From the NCBI RefSeq assembly GCF_022808175.1, contig NZ_JALGBX010000005.1:310001-374000 (forward strand): a stretch of DNA of 64,000 nt, in the 5' to 3' direction. The DNA comes from Streptomyces sp. AP-93. Its GTDB lineage: Bacteria; Actinomycetota; Actinomycetes; Streptomycetales; Streptomycetaceae. Of this stretch, positions 62,333-64,000 are shown one piece after another. The first letter of the stretch is position 1. Each line of letters begins with the position of its first letter. A program made the position numbers and the translations under genes. The notes beneath the pieces are model-generated. The model was given only the letters and a program-made list of their open reading frames with translations. It had not been told where the DNA came from and made no database searches.

Positions 62333-62944
62333 GTGGGCCTGGAGGGCCTGACCCTGCGGGCCATCGCCAAGGAGCTGGACGTCAAGGCGCCCGCCCTGTA
62401 CTGGCACTTCAAGGACAAGCAGGCCCTGCTCGACGAGATGGCCACCGAGATGTTCCGCCGGATGACGGCGGACCTGGACGCGGCCCGCCCGCCCGACGAC
62501 TGGGCGCAGGCGCTGGAGGCCGCGATGCGCGGCCTGCGGGGGCACCTGCTGCGCTACCGGGACGGAGCCAAGGTCTACAGCGGCACGCACTTCACCGACA
62601 TCAGCTACGCCGCTCCGATGGAGGCCCATCTGCGGACGCTCGTCGCAGGCGGCTTCACGGCTGCCGGAGCGGCCCGGGCCTGGTTCACCGCCTACAGCTA
62701 CACCATCGGGTACGTGATCGAGGAGCAGTCGATGGGCCCGCTGCCGGGCTCGGACGGCGAGGGGTACGACCTGGAGGCCCGCGCCGACCGGCTCGCCGGC
62801 TTCCCGCTGACGGCGGAGGCGGGCCCGGAGATGTTCCGCGATCAGGACGCCGGCTTCGAAGCGGGCCTGGCGGCGGTGCTCGCGGGCATCGCCACGACCC
62901 TGCTCCCGCCGGCCGCACGGCCCGCAGGGCCCGTAGGCCCGTAG
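62333..62944 (+). CDS. TetR-family regulator (TetR_C type), N-terminus truncated
   Basis: From GTG 62333 the 203-residue protein has the TetR HTH second half (LTLRAIAKELDVKAPALYWHFKDKQ) and a TetR-class C-terminal domain. In frame upstream the sequence RTALRLLGGVGLEG matches the usual first HTH helix back to about 62306, but no start codon exists there and further upstream is antisense to the monooxygenase. So the first ~10-15 residues and the promoter are gone. TetR proteins of this class repress a divergent efflux or modifying enzyme. Function as sequenced is doubtful. Confidence 0.82.
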   Translation: MGLEGLTLRAIAKELDVKAPALYWHFKDKQALLDEMATEMFRRMTADLDAARPPDDWAQALEAAMRGLRGHLLRYRDGAKVYSGTHFTDISYAAPMEAHLRTLVAGGFTAAGAARAWFTAYSYTIGYVIEEQSMGPLPGSDGEGYDLEARADRLAGFPLTAEAGPEMFRDQDAGFEAGLAAVLAGIATTLLPPAARPAGPVGP

Positions 62945-62977
62945 AGCCTGTATGTCGTGTATGCCGTGCCGGCCCCG

Positions 62978-64000
62978 TCAGGGCGTCGGGGCGGCGACCG
63001 CCGCGCCCAGCATCTCGCGGCGGGGCGCCGGCGCCGGGGCGGTGACCGTCACGGCGGCCACGGCGGCGCCCAGGAGCATGATGCCGGCCGCCCACCAGAG
63101 CGCGACGCCGAAGCCGTGCACCACGCCCTGGGCCTCGATCAACTGCTGCGCCGGGGACGCGGGGGCGCGGTGGGCCGACTCCGCCGGACCTGCGAGGTGT
63201 GCGGCGGCGTAGGCCGTCGCGGCCGTGCTCGCGATGGTGTTGAGGAGCGCCGTTCCGATCGCCCCGCCCACCTGCTGGGCCGTGTTGAGCGTGGCCGAGG
63301 TGACCCCCGAGTCGCTCCGTGCCACGCCCTGGGTGGCCGTCGACATCACGGGCATGAAGACCAGGCCCATGCCGAACCCGAGAACCAGCATGGCGGGGAG
63401 CACCTGGGATGTGTAAGAGGAGTCCACTGTCAGCCGCGTGAGGAGGACCAGGGCCACGGTGGCCAGGAGCAGCCCGGGGACGATCAGTGAGCGGGGGGCG
63501 AGCCGGTCGAGGAAACGTGCGGAGACCTGGGTCGCACCGGTGATGATCGCCAGGGTCATGGGGAGGAAGGCCAGCCCCGTTTTGACGGGGGAGTAGCCGA
63601 GCACGAGCTGGAAGTAGTAGCTCATGAACAGGAGCACGGGGAGCAGGGTGATGGTGGCCAGCGTCATCGTGACGAGACAGCCTGCCCGAGTCCGGTCCCT
63701 GATGACGTGCGGAGGGAGCATGGGGTCGCTCGCCCGTGCCTGCCACCAGGCGAATGCGGCGAGCAGGGCGGACCCGCCGATGAGGAGGCCGGCGACCAGA
63801 CCGTCGGACCAGCCGCGCGGTTCGGCCTCGCTCAGCCCGTAGACGATGGCCAGGAGTCCGCCGCACCCGAGGACCGCTCCCGGGACATCGAGCTTCGCTC
63901 CCGTGCGTTCCGAGTCGCGCAGGACGGCGAAGGTGCCGAGAACCGCGATCGCGGCGATGGCCACATTGACGTAGAGGCACCAGCGCCAGTTCAGGTACTC
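62978..64000 (-). CDS. MFS multidrug efflux protein, EmrB/QacA type, 5' end outside window
   Basis: The visible 340 residues run from EYLNWRWCLYVNVAIAAIAVLG (the conserved segment before TM6) to the stop. They hold roughly eight or nine membrane segments of a 14-TM drug:proton antiporter, including VTSATLNTAQQVGGAIGTALLN in the second half. It lies 33 bp after and opposite to the TetR gene, so the TetR-monooxygenase-efflux trio looks like a drug-response locus: modification plus export. The start lies beyond 64000. Confidence 0.88.
   Translation of the reverse strand, partial: EYLNWRWCLYVNVAIAAIAVLGTFAVLRDSERTGAKLDVPGAVLGCGGLLAIVYGLSEAEPRGWSDGLVAGLLIGGSALLAAFAWWQARASDPMLPPHVIRDRTRAGCLVTMTLATITLLPVLLFMSYYFQLVLGYSPVKTGLAFLPMTLAIITGATQVSARFLDRLAPRSLIVPGLLLATVALVLLTRLTVDSSYTSQVLPAMLVLGFGMGLVFMPVMSTATQGVARSDSGVTSATLNTAQQVGGAIGTALLNTIASTAATAYAAAHLAGPAESAHRAPASPAQQLIEAQGVVHGFGVALWWAAGIMLLGAAVAAVTVTAPAPAPRREMLGAAVAAPTP

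Overview
The DNA is very GC-rich, with strong third-position G/C bias, GTG and TTG starts, several leaderless genes and GGAGG-type ribosome sites. Gene content (ArgR-type box on argG, a CebR/cebEFG cellobiose system with its 14-bp operator, large secreted enzymes, many one-gene regulators) points to a Streptomyces-type actinomycete chromosome, probably outside the central core. No tRNA, rRNA, CRISPR array or intact insertion sequence was seen.

Layout. 1-9 kb: end of an SGNH hydrolase, leaderless argG, a mini-DeoR/GntR pair facing each other across a phased repeat operator, a GNAT, a VOC protein, an MFS exporter, a 2H phosphoesterase, and an isochorismatase-like gene coupled to a frameshifted AraC/DJ-1 regulator that faces an MBL-fold gene. 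9-16 kb: a secreted copper-radical (galactose-oxidase-type) enzyme with two discoidin domains, a HIT-like protein and a 1115-residue subtilase. 16-22 kb: a minus-strand lipid-type cassette: KAS III, ACP, KAS II, a KAS III-like/AhpD-like fusion and a P450. The first three resemble the RedP/RedQ/RedR logic of making a dedicated acyl chain; the last two are frameshifted. 22-26 kb: ABM monooxygenase, membrane protein, TetR, NCS1 permease.

26-36 kb is a complete cellulose/cellobiose unit: cebE-cebF-cebG-bglC on the minus strand, divergent cebR, and a CBM2-GH5/CBM2-GH6 cellulase pair. Three perfect CebR boxes (31191, 31366, 36279) tie uptake, regulator and cellulases into one regulon. 36-45 kb: LysR facing an SDR and a tautomerase, an ArsR/SufR-like regulator, a frameshifted M6 protease, a LuxR regulator, a GNAT, and an XRE-TPR regulator facing a secreted M64 protease. 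45-54 kb: an ABC-2-like permease facing a two-component system, an SGNH hydrolase, an Asp/Glu racemase, a polytopic membrane protein and a secreted GH15 enzyme. 54-64 kb: secreted PIG-L deacetylase, a GtfA-E-like glycosyltransferase, a secreted S33 peptidase, and an FAD monooxygenase/TetR pair whose 5' ends are both missing at a shared junction, followed by an MFS efflux pump cut by the window end.

Four genes carry apparent small frameshifts (7.43, 16.05, 16.94, 18.67 and 40.39 kb). Either the assembly has residual indels or several accessory genes are decaying; this matters for reading the 16-22 kb cassette.
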